Made by a program: the position numbers and the translations under genes. Shown here in pieces: positions 33,888-45,305 of a stretch of DNA of 64,000 bases. The stretch is taken from positions 186,001 to 250,000 of the forward strand of contig CM062382.1 in assembly GCA_031310005.1 (NCBI GenBank), read 5' to 3'. The notes beneath the pieces were generated by a model. The model had not been told where the DNA came from and did not search any database. It saw nothing but the letters and a program-made list of their open reading frames with translations. This DNA is from Dactylellina haptotyla. Lineage: Eukaryota > Ascomycota > Orbiliomycetes > Orbiliales > Orbiliaceae. Numbering within the stretch: position 1 is the first letter of the stretch; each line of letters starts with the position of its first letter.

Positions 33888-34745
33888 GCGTAGCGGCGGA
33901 TTCAAAAGCACACTTTTATGAGTAGAGAACGATCCCAGTTGTTTCTATTTATTTCTCTTATATATTCTAGGCACCACGGGGCCAAATATCAATTCGAAAA
34001 CCCATATTCGGCTGCCTTCAGGTTTCAAATTCGTCAATATATATATCAAAACCTTATAGCTAAAATTGCATGTATAAATCATTAGTTTTAACTAAATATC
34101 AGCCGTATATATAATAGTCTACGTAAACACCGTAAGATTCATTCTGAAGGTGGCAGGAAAATCGGACTGCGAATAAAATATTATCTGTAACCCGCCCACA
34201 ACAAAAGCCTTGAAAAGATATTGCTGTGAATCGAATCCTAGACCAATCTCGCGAAATCGGAATATCTCTTATACCGGCGAGGATCTCGTGATGCTGCTTC
34301 AGGTCAAATGAGGTGATATAACAAGGCTCCACTATGTTTGAGCCTCAGTTGTTAGATATGAACATAGCGCGTATGAAGACAAACTATCAGATGTTTGGGT
34401 CGGACCAACTTTCATTTATTATCCAGCTGTGTATGGACTTGGGTCCATTTTTTAAAGCATCTCCTTGCATCCTAATCTCGATTTATGTATAAATAATCTT
34501 AGCATCCGCACGTACATCCCATGCAGCGCCAAGCAACGGAATATATGTCGGCTCAAGATCGCTGTCATACGGTAATCAAGGCTATCGGTGGCCTTGTCGG
34601 TAGCCAGGTACGAGATAAAATTTTCGAGATTCAGCATCCAACACTATCAAAATATTCCGGTAATGTATCAATGTTAACGTTTTTTATGTAATCCCCTTTA
34701 TGGAAAACATCGGGGAGATGATCGATTGAGTACGACGGTAGATTG

Positions 34746-34787
34746 TGTTGCTGGCAAGTATACGCCAAATCCGCCCTGCCAGCAACA
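34746..34787. repeat. Perfect 11-bp inverted repeat
   Basis: TGTTGCTGGCA at 34746-34756 and its exact reverse complement at 34777-34787 are separated by 20 bp, so they could form a hairpin. It lies in non-coding AT-rich DNA with no gene end nearby, and its function is unknown. Confidence 0.6.
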
Positions 34788-36901
34788 AGCCAAGAGATTA
34801 TTGTTTATACATCCTTGCTTTCTTAATAAAAAAATTTGGATCTTACACAATATATCAATTTCGATGAGGGTTAAGTATGAATTTATCGACTTAAATTATA
34901 ATTCGGTAGGCTGTATTAATATGTATTGTGTTTTGGGAAGGTCTTCCGTACGTTCCTGCAGTCCCTGGTACCCTGGTCTCACAGGCCAGAAAACACAACA
35001 AAAATCCACACGGTAAGGTTTGGTTCAACGAGATCATACATTCCCAAAAAGCCAAGGAATCGTTAAGACCAGGCTTTACAAGCAAGCACTTAATTACCAT
35101 ATAAATGGAGATAATGATTTTGGCGATAGCATAACCCTTCGATGATTCCGATCATACTGCTTTTGGGTCGAGCTAAGATGGGCTACTTTTGCACTAAGTA
35201 GAATATGAAGGGGATTACGACATTGGTGAAAGCTCGGTTGCTAAGTCGAAACAAAACCAGCGATGCTGCATATATATGAAGATCTGCATATAATATCACT
35301 ATATCTTTTGGTATTGTGAAATAGAACTGATCTAAACTTAAACGACAAAAAGGCGAAGTCTAAAAGAGACTGCCGAGGTGCTCGACTCGACTTGGCATAC
35401 CAACCGACCCGAAAGTGCTCGTCTAAGGCCCACACTGCAACAAGCGACATAGAGAAGGTGGATAACATAACATATATGCTTGAGATTTTACTCTAGTTTT
35501 TTTGTTACTCAACTTGTTGTGAGCTAATGGGCGTGAGATATTAGCGTGACAGCGACCTTGGGAAGGATCGTTTTGTGATCGGAGCTGCGATGATTTTAGA
35601 ATGAGAGTCCTATTTCTGTGGGTAAGGAGGTAGGCCCGCGACCCCCACATTTGTCAATAACACAAACAAAATATATTCCTTAAATTTATCAGATATCATA
35701 GAATAACCCCCAGCTGGCATCGGCTGAGAACCATCGCGAAGGGTTATACTTTCCACGCTCTCGAAATGGGGATTAATCAAAACAACGGAATGAGATCTCC
35801 GATTTAGTATACATCGCGCTAGATCCGATTTCAAAACTGGGGGTTGGGATGCTGTTTATGCTTAAGTCATAGCGAGAATGGTAGAAGTTTGACAGATTTC
35901 GGATTTTCAAGCCGCCTTACCGTCGGGTCCGTTTGCTTCTAGAAAAGTCCTACACGGATAATTGTACGGAGCCTCGGCACCTGCAGTGCCCTAAAATGAG
36001 CGATATATCGATATTCATATTTGCCATTAGTAATCGTTCCATTTAATTGCTTTTCGAAAGGAGTCAGAGAGGGGCTCAGTCTTATACACTTTAATCTATC
36101 GCTGTCTACCTTTTTTTCCGATTGAATTTCGAGATTTAATTCGGCACGTCTGAGAAAATTAATCCGGTGGTACAGAAAGTAGGCCCAACACTTGAGCGCT
36201 CACACCGAATTAATAATGTCTACCTAGATGTAATTTCTGTTTACCCCTATTTTTGATTCTAAAAGGAACGAAGTCGGGCGCAACATGAGCACTCTGGTGA
36301 AATTGTGAAGCGGGGTAATCCATATAACCCCGATTTTGGTAAAATAATTAAGAAGCCTGGAAAATGCGGAATGCTTGCGCTCAAAATGCGTTAAATGCAG
36401 TTTTGGAGTGAGCAACACAATCGACGAGGACATGTCCTAGACTAGCAGCCGAAGAGGTCCTTGCTCTGGGGCTGGTTTTTATATTCCCTAGACGACCCGA
36501 CAAGCATAGACCCGGAATACGAGCCTGGCTATCTAGGATCGGATAAATTTATATATAAAGTCTATTTGCGGTCCTTGATTCTGTGGGCCTTCAGGCATCG
36601 ACCGGAACGAGAAGTAAAAGATCCACCTTGCTTATATACTCAGATCTAATATATATATATCTACCACCTCGGTAAAATCGATATCGATCTTAGCATAAAC
36701 GGGTTTTAGGTTATCGGGATCTTGGAACGATATTAAATTCCCTTCAGCTGTTGAACCACAATGCCGTGATCGTGATGTTGTATTACCCCATGTCGACGTC
36801 ACAGGGAGCGGGGCCGAAATACCCTATAATCGGCGGCGGAGGTTATACGTGTAAACGCGATGTCCAGAATTGTAAAGTTTCGCGCATTGGCCTGCAAAAA
36901 G

Positions 36902-36909
36902 TATAAATA
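36902..36909 (+). promoter_or_regulatory. TATA box of the GH6 gene
   Basis: TATAAATA about 110 bp upstream of the ATG at 37020, fitting a short leader. Cellulase genes are usually strongly inducible; no regulator site could be assigned with confidence. Confidence 0.55.
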
Positions 36910-37019
36910 GCCTGGCGACAGAATAAGACTTTTCTTTGCTGCAGGCAAGAACTTAGTTCCCAATATCTAACACTGGTCAACTGCCCTGAAGCTTGAAGCT
37001 GTCCCTCAAAATCCTCAAT

Positions 37020-38527
37020 ATGCGCAGTCTTCTCAACTACGCGACTGTGTCGCTTCTTGCAGTCCCGGCACTGGCTGGACCCATTCTTTCTGAAAGGGCT
37101 GGTAATAATCAGGATAGATGCAATCATGACAGCCCCTTCAAGAACGTTCAAATATATGCCAACTATCGCTACGCTACTAAGCTTCAACAGACTATCAATG
37201 CGTTCAATGCCAAGGGAGACGCCGCTGGAGCCGCTGCTGCCGCGTCTCTAAAGACAACTCCCACTTTTATCTGGATTAGTTCGATATACGATGCAAGTTA
37301 TCCATCTTAATAGATGCTTCGTATAATTCTTCTAACACGATAGCATGGACGCAGATTAACTATCTAGAGCCCCAGCTTTTGGACGCTAAAGCTATCCAGG
37401 ACGAAACTGGTCAACAGCAGACTATCCCATTAGTCGTATATGACCTACCAGGACGAGATTGTAAGTCACCTACCTTCCAACATGGCATGATTAAGAAACA
37501 AAACTTACAATAGCTACAGGCGCTGCGCTTGCGTCTCAGGGCGAACTTCAGCTCGGACCGGACGGACTCCCCAGATACATGACGGAGTTTATCGACCCAA
37601 TCGTCTCGATCATTAGAAGATACGCATCTCTTAGATACGTAATCGTGCTTGAGCCTGACAGCTTGGCCAACCTGGTTACCAACATGCATATTGAAAACTG
37701 TGCCAACGCGGCTGCTACGTACAAGGCCGGTATCGCGTATGCCATCAGCCAATTCCAAGATAAGAATGTTGCTGTTTATCTTGATATTGGGCACTCCAAC
37801 TGGCTCGGCTGGAACAGCAACCTCCAACCCACTGCTGCACTCTTTGCAGAGGTTAAGAAGTGGGCCGGACAGCGAACCAATAAGTTCAGAGGCTTTATCA
37901 GCAATGTCGCCAACTACAATGGTAAGTGGATGCGGTCTACTTCAGTAAATTGAACCTAACACTAAGTCAAATTTACTCAGCTTACAACTCTACCACCGCC
38001 GATAAAATCTATGGAGTAAGTTGTCGGAATATAATTGTATTTGTACTATCACATGCTAACACGCTTCCACACAGCCTGGACCTGATAACTCTAACTGGAA
38101 TGAGTGGAGATTTTTCCGCGCTTTGACCCCATACTTCACCAACTTTGGCCTTCCCACCAAGTTCATTGTTGACCAATCGCGATCCGGTCAAATGAACATT
38201 CGTCAATCTGCCAACAGCTGGTGCAACGTCAAGGGTGCTGGTCTTGGTATCAGACCTACTACTGACACTGGCGATTGCAATGTCGATGCGATCGTTTGGG
38301 TCAAACCACCCGGCGAGAGCGACGGAACTAGCAACCCTGATGCAGTTCGATATGACGCCTTATGCGGAAATGTGGATGCCTTTCAACCAGCCCCAGAAGC
38401 TGGCGACTGGTAAGTTTGATCATGTCTTGATTTGTGGTTACGAACATGGGTTAACCGAGTTATTAACGTTAATAGGAATGAGGCTTATATCGAGATGTTG
38501 ATCAAGAACGCAAACCCACCCTTTTAG
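37020..38527 (+). CDS. GH6 cellobiohydrolase/endoglucanase, secreted
   Basis: Six exons (37020-37296, 37344-37460, 37520-37921, 37981-38015, 38075-38409, 38476-38527) sum to 1218 nt, 405 residues. A signal peptide (LLNYATVSLLAVPALA) precedes a family GH6 catalytic domain that hydrolyses beta-1,4-glucan with inversion. Landmarks are NVQIYANYRYA, VVYDLPGRDCAALAS (carrying the catalytic acid Asp region), YVIVLEPDSLANLV, YLDIGHSNWLGW, and the C-terminal WVKPPGESDG. No CBM1 cellulose-binding module or Ser/Thr linker is present, so this is a catalytic-domain-only form. The first intron has an atypical donor (GTTATC) and is only 47 bp. The other donors are canonical, and the length closes in frame. 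It lies next to the AA9 gene on the same strand, consistent with cellulose attack by both. Confidence 0.93.
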
Positions 38528-39525
38528 ATATTCTAAGACAAGTTCGTTTTGTGCTTTCCATGCTTCAAGGTAATAGGCAAAGCGGATTAGTCTGCGATGG
38601 GGCGAGCATCCCATGTTACGGCACCTGGCTAGACCCAGTGGTGCTGCATGTCTGCGATGTGTGGTTTGATTCCCAATTGTAAATATAACAGGACTTTGGA
38701 TACCAATGTACATATTTTCCATAGAAATTCTAAGAATTGTGTGGTACAGACATCATGTAATGGCTCATCTCGATACCTTTATCTCACTATATTCCGCGTA
38801 TGTGCTGCTAAGAGGCTGTTTTTGATCTCATACAATAGTATTTTTTATAACTTCCCGAATCGCTCGAAGTGTTTGCATCGAGAGCGATTTTTTATCACAA
38901 GACCGGAGGCGATTCGGGTATCTCTTTCGTTTGAACATATCTATATCTACGCCAATTGCATGATAAACTCGTATTGCAATTGGCTTTGAGGTTTATAACG
39001 TTGAGCTCTGAGATTTTCTCTGGCGTGGGCTGACTACGTAACTACAGGGGCACGTACCCGAAATGAAACATGAGGTTGTCAACGACCGTAATATCCTAAT
39101 GAGGCAGCACTTTAACCTTCAGCGCGTTGCACGCGCCATGTGCCACTGATTCCTAGAGCCCGATCGCCGGACTCGTTCCAGTGTGAAACGACAATACGAT
39201 CAGGTTACACACTAGGATTTAGATATATATATTATGAGAGCGAAAAAGTTAAACCCGAGGCTCCCTGCACTTTCTTTATATAGGTCACGGTTAAAGATGC
39301 CACCAAATTACTTATTCTCGGACTGCAATCAAGGGATTTCTCAGGGCTGGTAAAGTACGAGCTCTCAAAATAACATGGAACAGTATCACCACTTTTTCGA
39401 ATTCTATCTTAAACCGTATTAATGGCTGCGCCGCACATGTCATGGACTTTCTCATTCCAGCACTGAGCTACAAGGCATACGCATTCTATAGCAATATCCC
39501 AGTACTCCGATAAAATATTTTTCGG
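38528..39525. other. Intergenic, no gene seen
   Basis: 3' region of GH6. An ATG-TGT start near 38657 opens a short frame resembling the Met-Cys genes only in its first two codons, and I do not call it. Confidence 0.45.
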
Positions 39526-39777
39526 CTACAGGCGCCAAGCTACCAGAATTTCGAAGAAACAGGCGGAGCAGGGTATTTTGTTAGACCAAGTGTGCGATAG
39601 CAAGTAACGCTCAGTACCTTCATGCCTTTTCTGCTTAAATAAAGCACCCCCGCTGCATTCTGGAATTAAATTTTCCTCTATCATCACGCAATCATCTATT
39701 CGCTCATACAACATAATCTTCGATTCTTGGTCGCTGTAATCTAATCTGCTGGTTAGATATATCACTTTTCGACACAT
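39526..39777 (-). CDS. Possible small Met-Cys protein
   Basis: Unspliced 83-residue ORF from the ATG at 39777, starting Met-Cys-Arg-Lys and ending with a C-x2-C (IPCSACF), with two more Cys in between. This vaguely echoes the local zinc-module family, but the conserved first intron and the C-x-H are absent. It lies about 95 bp from the AA9 start, in what should be that gene's promoter. It may be an intronless relative, or a chance frame. No signal peptide. Confidence 0.3.
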   Translation of the reverse strand: MCRKVIYLTSRLDYSDQESKIMLYERIDDCVMIEENLIPECSGGALFKQKRHEGTERYLLSHTWSNKIPCSACFFEILVAWRL

Positions 39778-39871
39778 TTAACTTCGCTTTCTCTTAAACC
39801 ATACCGCCAAAAATATATACACACTATTTTTTAATTTTTTTTACAAGTACAAGTTAAAGCCAGTTTTCAAA

Positions 39872-41128
39872 ATGAAGGTTTCTATCATCGCAGCCACCGC
39901 AGGTGCTACAGTTGTTATGGGGCATGGCTTCATCACTGACATTAACGCGGGCGGGAAAACGTACCTCGGTTTTAATCCATTCAATGGAGCCAACACCCAA
40001 AGTATCACTCAAAGCTGGGATATATCGAACTCAAAGAAGGATGGTCCTATGTTGGTCCGCGATGGCGACGGTATGGTCTGCCAGAATGGCGCCAAACCAG
40101 CACAACAGAGTGCTCAGGTAGCGGCGGGAAGCAAAATTACTTTCCGCTGGAACCAATGGCCCCCAGACCACAAAGGACCTATCATCACATATCTTGCCGA
40201 TTGTGGTGGAGACTGCAGCAGCGCTGATGGCTCAAAGCTGAGCTGGTTTAAAACCGATGAAACAGGATTAGTCGGCAAAGACTGGGCAACCGATATCCTC
40301 ATCAAGCAAGGCAACACCTGGAATATCCAGCTGCCAAAAAACATCAAGGATGGCAATTATCTCATGCGTCACGAGATTATTTCTCTGCACGATGCATCGA
40401 GCAGCAATGGAGCTCAGATCTATCCAACGTGTATTAACCTTAAAATTACAGGGGGTGGCGGTCAAGCCAACCCTCGGGGTGTAAAGATTCAGCAGATTTA
40501 CACTGCTAACGAACCAAGCCTCAAGGTTAGCACTAAAAACAACGATGTTACGACTTACAAGATACCTGGGCCACCAGTGGACCCTCAGATTGGCGGTACT
40601 CCAAGCGCGCAGCTTAACACCGGCACCAACCCATTTGGAGGCCAACTTGTTTCGTATACCCCAAATCTTGGACCCGATGGGAAGAACCCTGGTGATAAAA
40701 GGCAACCGCTTCCACAAAATACGTCTCAGGAGTCCCCGAGCAACGGAACACCATCTAAGCCTGTTAATGGAACCCCCTATCCGGATAATGGGAGTCCTTC
40801 AAGTGCTACCAGCGACATTCCTACTGCTAGTAGTGTACCGTCAAACCCAAGTACTGGACCTTCATACCCAGATAATGGACCCTCATACCCGGATAATGGG
40901 CCTGGTAATCAGACTAATGGGACCGAACCGAACCTTGGAGGACCAAAACCCCAAAACCGAAAAGTCTGCGACGACAGCTATGTTCAGTGTGCGTCTAAGA
41001 ATAAGGGTCAGAAGCGCTTCCGATTCCGACGAGGGGTAGAAGCGCGTCAGAACTCCGACTATAGATCCGAGCCATGTTACCAGACCTGGGAGCAATGCAT
41101 GAACAAGTTGGGAGGGCAACGGACTTAA
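39872..41128 (+). CDS. AA9 lytic polysaccharide monooxygenase with novel tail
   Basis: Intronless, 418 residues. A 17-residue signal peptide ends right before His18 (VVMG|HGF), which becomes the N-terminal copper ligand of the histidine brace. His100 (WPPDHKGP) is a likely second-ligand candidate. RHEIISLH and GAQIYP supply the conserved active-site His/Gln and axial Tyr184. AA9 enzymes cleave cellulose or related glucans oxidatively using copper plus O2 or H2O2. After about residue 230 the protein is a Pro/Asn/Ser-rich linker containing the duplicated element PSYPDNG, then a C-terminal ~55-residue block with four Cys (VCDDSYVQC ... CYQTWEQC) and a basic patch (KRFRFRRG). There is no CBM1. 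The C-terminal block is not a module I know and may anchor or bind substrate. It is paired with the upstream GH6. Confidence 0.9.
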   Translation: MKVSIIAATAGATVVMGHGFITDINAGGKTYLGFNPFNGANTQSITQSWDISNSKKDGPMLVRDGDGMVCQNGAKPAQQSAQVAAGSKITFRWNQWPPDHKGPIITYLADCGGDCSSADGSKLSWFKTDETGLVGKDWATDILIKQGNTWNIQLPKNIKDGNYLMRHEIISLHDASSSNGAQIYPTCINLKITGGGGQANPRGVKIQQIYTANEPSLKVSTKNNDVTTYKIPGPPVDPQIGGTPSAQLNTGTNPFGGQLVSYTPNLGPDGKNPGDKRQPLPQNTSQESPSNGTPSKPVNGTPYPDNGSPSSATSDIPTASSVPSNPSTGPSYPDNGPSYPDNGPGNQTNGTEPNLGGPKPQNRKVCDDSYVQCASKNKGQKRFRFRRGVEARQNSDYRSEPCYQTWEQCMNKLGGQRT

Positions 41129-41817
41129 GTCGGAGCAGGTTGCTAGGTTTCGATCGAAGTCCTCCCATTAAAACAATGCATGCTTAGACCAGTGTTTGGC
41201 GCAATAAATAGGGTTTGTTACCAATTTGATAATATTAACTAGCTTTGTGAGTATGTGCATAAACTATTTTGGTGATGGGCCGGTCGGTGGTAGCGTAAAC
41301 GCATTACATAAGTCTCGTAAATTAGAGTACTTGTGCAGCTTGGCTTTACCACCCCAACGCAAGGCTGGACGAAGGAAACGCGGATTTCAATGTTAGATTT
41401 AGCTTAGCTAGATTCTGTTATAAAATTATTTGAAATATTATTCTCCGTCCAGTGGAACGGCTAAAGCTTCCGTCAAACTTTTGTTTTCATAGTAACTACA
41501 GTTGATGCGCCAATAAATAGCACCTACGGTTGTGACATACTTAATCTGCGAAGAACCCGTGGAGAATTAACAAAGAATCGGCTGGACGACTTCCTGGTGC
41601 AATTTAACGCTTATTATAAAATTTGAAATAGCTATGTATACAAAGAAGGTATAAATATAGGAAAATGCTGTTGATATTTAACGCGAAAATGTGCAGCGAA
41701 GTCTGGGCCAAGTTTTGCCTATTTTAGTGATTAAAATAAACAAAATTAAGATGTTCTAGTCGCTGGCTAGGTGCGAGACCAATAATCAAGTAACCATCTC
41801 AAATCATAATGCAGGTT
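41129..41817. other. Intergenic between convergent genes
   Basis: AT-rich spacer holding the 3' ends of the AA9 gene and the multidomain gene on the other strand. No gene seen. Confidence 0.5.
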
Positions 41818-44800
41818 TCAAGCTGGAGCAATGCTAATGCTATCCCACCTGAAAAGCCCACCTCCAGAGCTACCACCATAGCAACCAGTCATGAAGTCAA
41901 GATTGACTGTGCCAGTGACACCATCTGTAGAGACGATGCTCTGCCAAAATTGGTATGGAGACCCTGGTTCCACATAGTCCGCCGCTGTAAACTCGAAATA
42001 ATAGTTCGTAAAATCTTGTTGATCAATATTCTAAATCATTCAGAGTCAGTATTTTGGGCTAGAGAGAATGCAGAAAAGGAAGCAAAAGAGGATCGTACAA
42101 TATCATATGTTTGGTACTGTCCATTCGGTACCAGGATGTGAACCTGACAACCTCCTCTGAACTGATTTGGCCTCTCAATACGTGCTTTGAAGTTCACTCC
42201 GTACTTCGTGCCAATGCAAATCTGGACGTTTTGATACATATGCGCCGACTGGTAGTATTTAACCGCACTTTGTGGGAGTATAATTTGCCTATAGCGGACA
42301 TCTATGGGTTAATTTCTCATCCGCAGATATGATTGAGGTGGTTATCAAGACTTACAAGCTATACGGCGAGTCTGCTGGAGATTTAGGGTCATATTGAATG
42401 GAACCAGATGTAATCCCTGTGCTGAACGGGCCGGTCCAGGGAGCGATTGTGCCTCCATCAAAACCACCATTGATGACAATCTCCTGCGGGATACAAACTG
42501 GTCCTGAGGACGGAGGTGTCCAACAAGCTCCATCTTTGCATATTCCACTGGAACAGACATTTCCGCAACTTCCGCAATTGTTCGGGTTGACCCTGAGGTT
42601 CAGACAAGTCGAGCTGTGTGGAAACTTTAGTAATGCTATCGTTATATAACCATACTGACTGCGAGTGAGCTTACCCGCACTGATCTTTGTCACAGACACA
42701 TTGCCCACCGCTGCAGTGTGTTCCGGTCGGACAGATATTTCCACAAGCGCCACAATTATTGTTGTTCGTCTGAGTATCGAATGGGCATACGCAATTGCCA
42801 TTGCTACAAACGATACCTTTCTCCGTAGCACACTAGATATCAAATGGTTAGATAAACATATACAATTTTTTCCCTATCATTTGTTTGGGTAATCTTACTC
42901 GGCGGCCACAGACTCTGTAAAAGAAAAATTAGCAAACGGTTTTTGAAATTGCTTTGAAAATAGTTACTTACCCGCAATTATTTGGGTTATTTGTACCCAG
43001 AGTTCCCCAGTCGCAGTCACAGTTACGGGAAGAATTGCAGATTAAGTTATCAGGACAAGTCCTACCGCAACCCCCGCAGTTACTCTTAGAGGTAAAAAAG
43101 GCCGAAGTAACACATTGGTTGTTACAGACGCTTCCTCCATTGTCACAGACACATGTGCATCTGTAATTTGACGTCAGAATTTTGAGGAAAATATAAAAGA
43201 TAACAACCGACATACCGATCCGCATTAGCTTGGTTGAAGTTATTTCTACCCTGTCCACCATATAGCACGTTATCGACATTATTCTTGACGATATCTAAAT
43301 AGAACATTGTCAGCTCGTGCCCTTTGGGAAAAGGTTAAACACTTTGAAGAGAAGGCTATACTTTTGCATTTGCCTTGGTCACCGTTTTTCCAGTTGAGCC
43401 CTTGACATTTCGTATAATCTGTCATTGCACCACGGAATGCGTCGTTGCACTCTTCCCAGGTTTTGCTACAGTCATCTAAGATATATTAGATCAGGCGCCC
43501 ACTCCAACGCGATATGACCTAACTTACCATAGCAATTATTAAGATCTCGACAAGTACTTCGAAGAATGGCTCCGAATCCTGTTAATCCGACAGTATTACC
43601 TTGACCACAGTCGGTGATCGAGGGCGTTCCTCTTGCCCCGCCTCTCAATATAGCGTAGGAGTTTGGCAAACTGGGGCAGCGAGGATTACCACCCTGATTG
43701 CCTTTACCGCGACGTTTCAAGTTATTCTGAATATCGGGCATAGCTCGCAGAAATATTGTCTCGGAACCCTGAACCGCTTGTAGAGCCCCGCTTTCTAGAG
43801 CTGCGAGGACATACGTTTGACCGCCGCTGATCATTTGAATTTTACCTTCGCATGTTACAGTGAATACTGTGGTTACAACGGATTTGCTATTGAAGGTGAT
43901 GCTTGTAGGTCCATTGGAGCTAGCATCAGAAACTAGAAGGTTCCCAGTGCTGGTTTCGAGTGCAATGAACCGATTACCACTGGCAGTTTCGATTATCAAA
44001 TCGAAGAATCTGGTATCAAGTTAGCAAGAGATATCAAGAGCCTGTAGGCAACGCATAAACATACCCCGAGGGAGCCCCAGATGGGTGGGCGAAGCGGAAA
44101 AGTGGTGCCGTCCACGCATCCGCTTCTTCCTCTGTGGCGAAATTAGGGTCTCCTAATTCAGAAAATACGTTCGAATCTTTCTGAACTGCAAAGTCTACCA
44201 GATTATTATCTTGATCCCAAACGGTCACACCCTAAAACAGATTGTGTTAGAATTTTTGTTTTCTTAAAAAATATGGGGTGGTTCTACTTACATAGACGGT
44301 GTTCAGTTTCGTAGGGTCAAAGAAACAGCCAGGGTCAACAGGTGTGTATGTGGGGACGACATCTACCGTTGTTGATGAAGGATATGGTGGCTGCTCGATG
44401 GTCGCCTGGTCATAAAGAGGGAAAGAAGTAAATGTTGGAAGTAAGTCTTCGGACCAGGTATAAGTCGCTAACCACGCGGTGTCCGTGGAATCAATGACTT
44501 GCGGAGGATCTATGGTACTAGTAGATGTAGTTGTCGTCGTCGTCGTCGTCGTTGTCGTCGTCGTTGTCGTTGTAGTCGAAGTGGTAGTTGTCGTAGTAGT
44601 GGTAGGTGTAGTGGTTGTCGTGGTTGTCGTGGTGGGCGGAATGGACAGACAAGTACATGCACTGGAAATACGAGCTGGGGCCGTACTCCAGGACGCCAGA
44701 TACGCAGGATATGATTGACCTGGGGTCGCAACAGCGGTAGTATAAGAGCGGCAGAACGATGTTGCAGCAGCGCCCTTTGCTTTCACGGCTCGTAAAACAA

Positions 44801-45305
44801 GATCCGCGTTACATACGAGAGATTTTGTAGTTGAGGTCGTTGTTCTAGTGGTGGTGGTTGTTGTTGTAGTAGTTGTGGTTCTCGAAGTTGTAGTGGTTGT
44901 CGATGTTGTAGGTTGCACACAGGTCGCAGGAACAGTCCAACAACCGCGATCCCACCAAGTGATTGTGGTAGAAGATGCTGTGAACTGCTGGTCCGCAACA
45001 GACTTGAGCATGAGCCTACACTCGTTGTTCGAGGAATCGTATGAATAACTCAGACATTGGGTGTCTTTAAAACACTCCGTTAAACAATACGACGCCGGGT
45101 CTTGCGTTACTTTCGACTTGAGGGTACGGATGGACTTTCGCTTTGCGCCATTGACATTACCAACCTTCTGACAGGTTAGACTGGAGCTGGGCGATAGCGC
45201 TGGCACGGGATTGCACGGTAACGTAGAAGCTCCCGACGTCTGGACAGCTGTCACCGCAGACGAGAGAAAAGCTGCCGCAAGACAGGCAAGTGCGAACTCT
45301 CTCAT
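41818..45305 (-). CDS. Secreted multidomain protein: PAN-like, Thr-rich, Cys-repeat and carbohydrate-binding-like domains
   Basis: Eleven exons: 45305-44292, 44231-44065, 44009-43528, 43475-43362, 43294-43216, 43160-42972, 42915-42899, 42832-42675, 42613-42356, 42288-42099, 42030-41818. A signal peptide (FALACLAAAFLSSAVTA) is followed by a PAN/Apple-like segment (YCLTECFKDTQCLSYSYD) and two long poly-Thr mucin-like linkers flanking a small Cys domain. A beta-rich middle domain follows. Next come four short Cys modules of the NNCGxCGxxC...C.C type (NCGGCGRTCPD, NCGACGNICPTG, NCGSCGNVC). The C-terminal ~180-residue domain (VINGGFDGGTIAPWT, then CQVHILVPNGQ) resembles fungal carbohydrate-binding-like lectin domains. 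All junctions keep phase except at the 17-nt exon (42915-42899), where the next exon is one base out: an unusual splice, or a 1-nt lesion. Likely O-glycosylated and cell-wall or surface located. Confidence 0.75.
44526..44906. repeat. ACN trinucleotide tracts encoding poly-Thr linkers
   Basis: Two dense runs of GTN/GTY triplets on the plus strand (about 44526-44632 and 44826-44906) read as Thr codons on the minus strand. Synonymous third positions are mixed (GTT, GTC, GTG, GTA), so selection for Thr rather than pure slippage is likely. Length is probably polymorphic. Confidence 0.7.

Larger units (their letters stand above)
33888..37019. other. Long AT-rich intergenic region
   Basis: About 3.1 kb with no credible gene on either strand. 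The right end is the GH6 promoter. The AT-rich central part (34.0-36.7 kb) may be a decayed repeat, but no terminal repeats or transposase frames are visible. Confidence 0.5.

Noticed and set aside
44479-45048. Long plus-strand Val-rich ORFs opposite the Thr linkers
   Set aside because: They are reverse-strand shadows of the ACN repeats coding poly-Thr on the minus strand.
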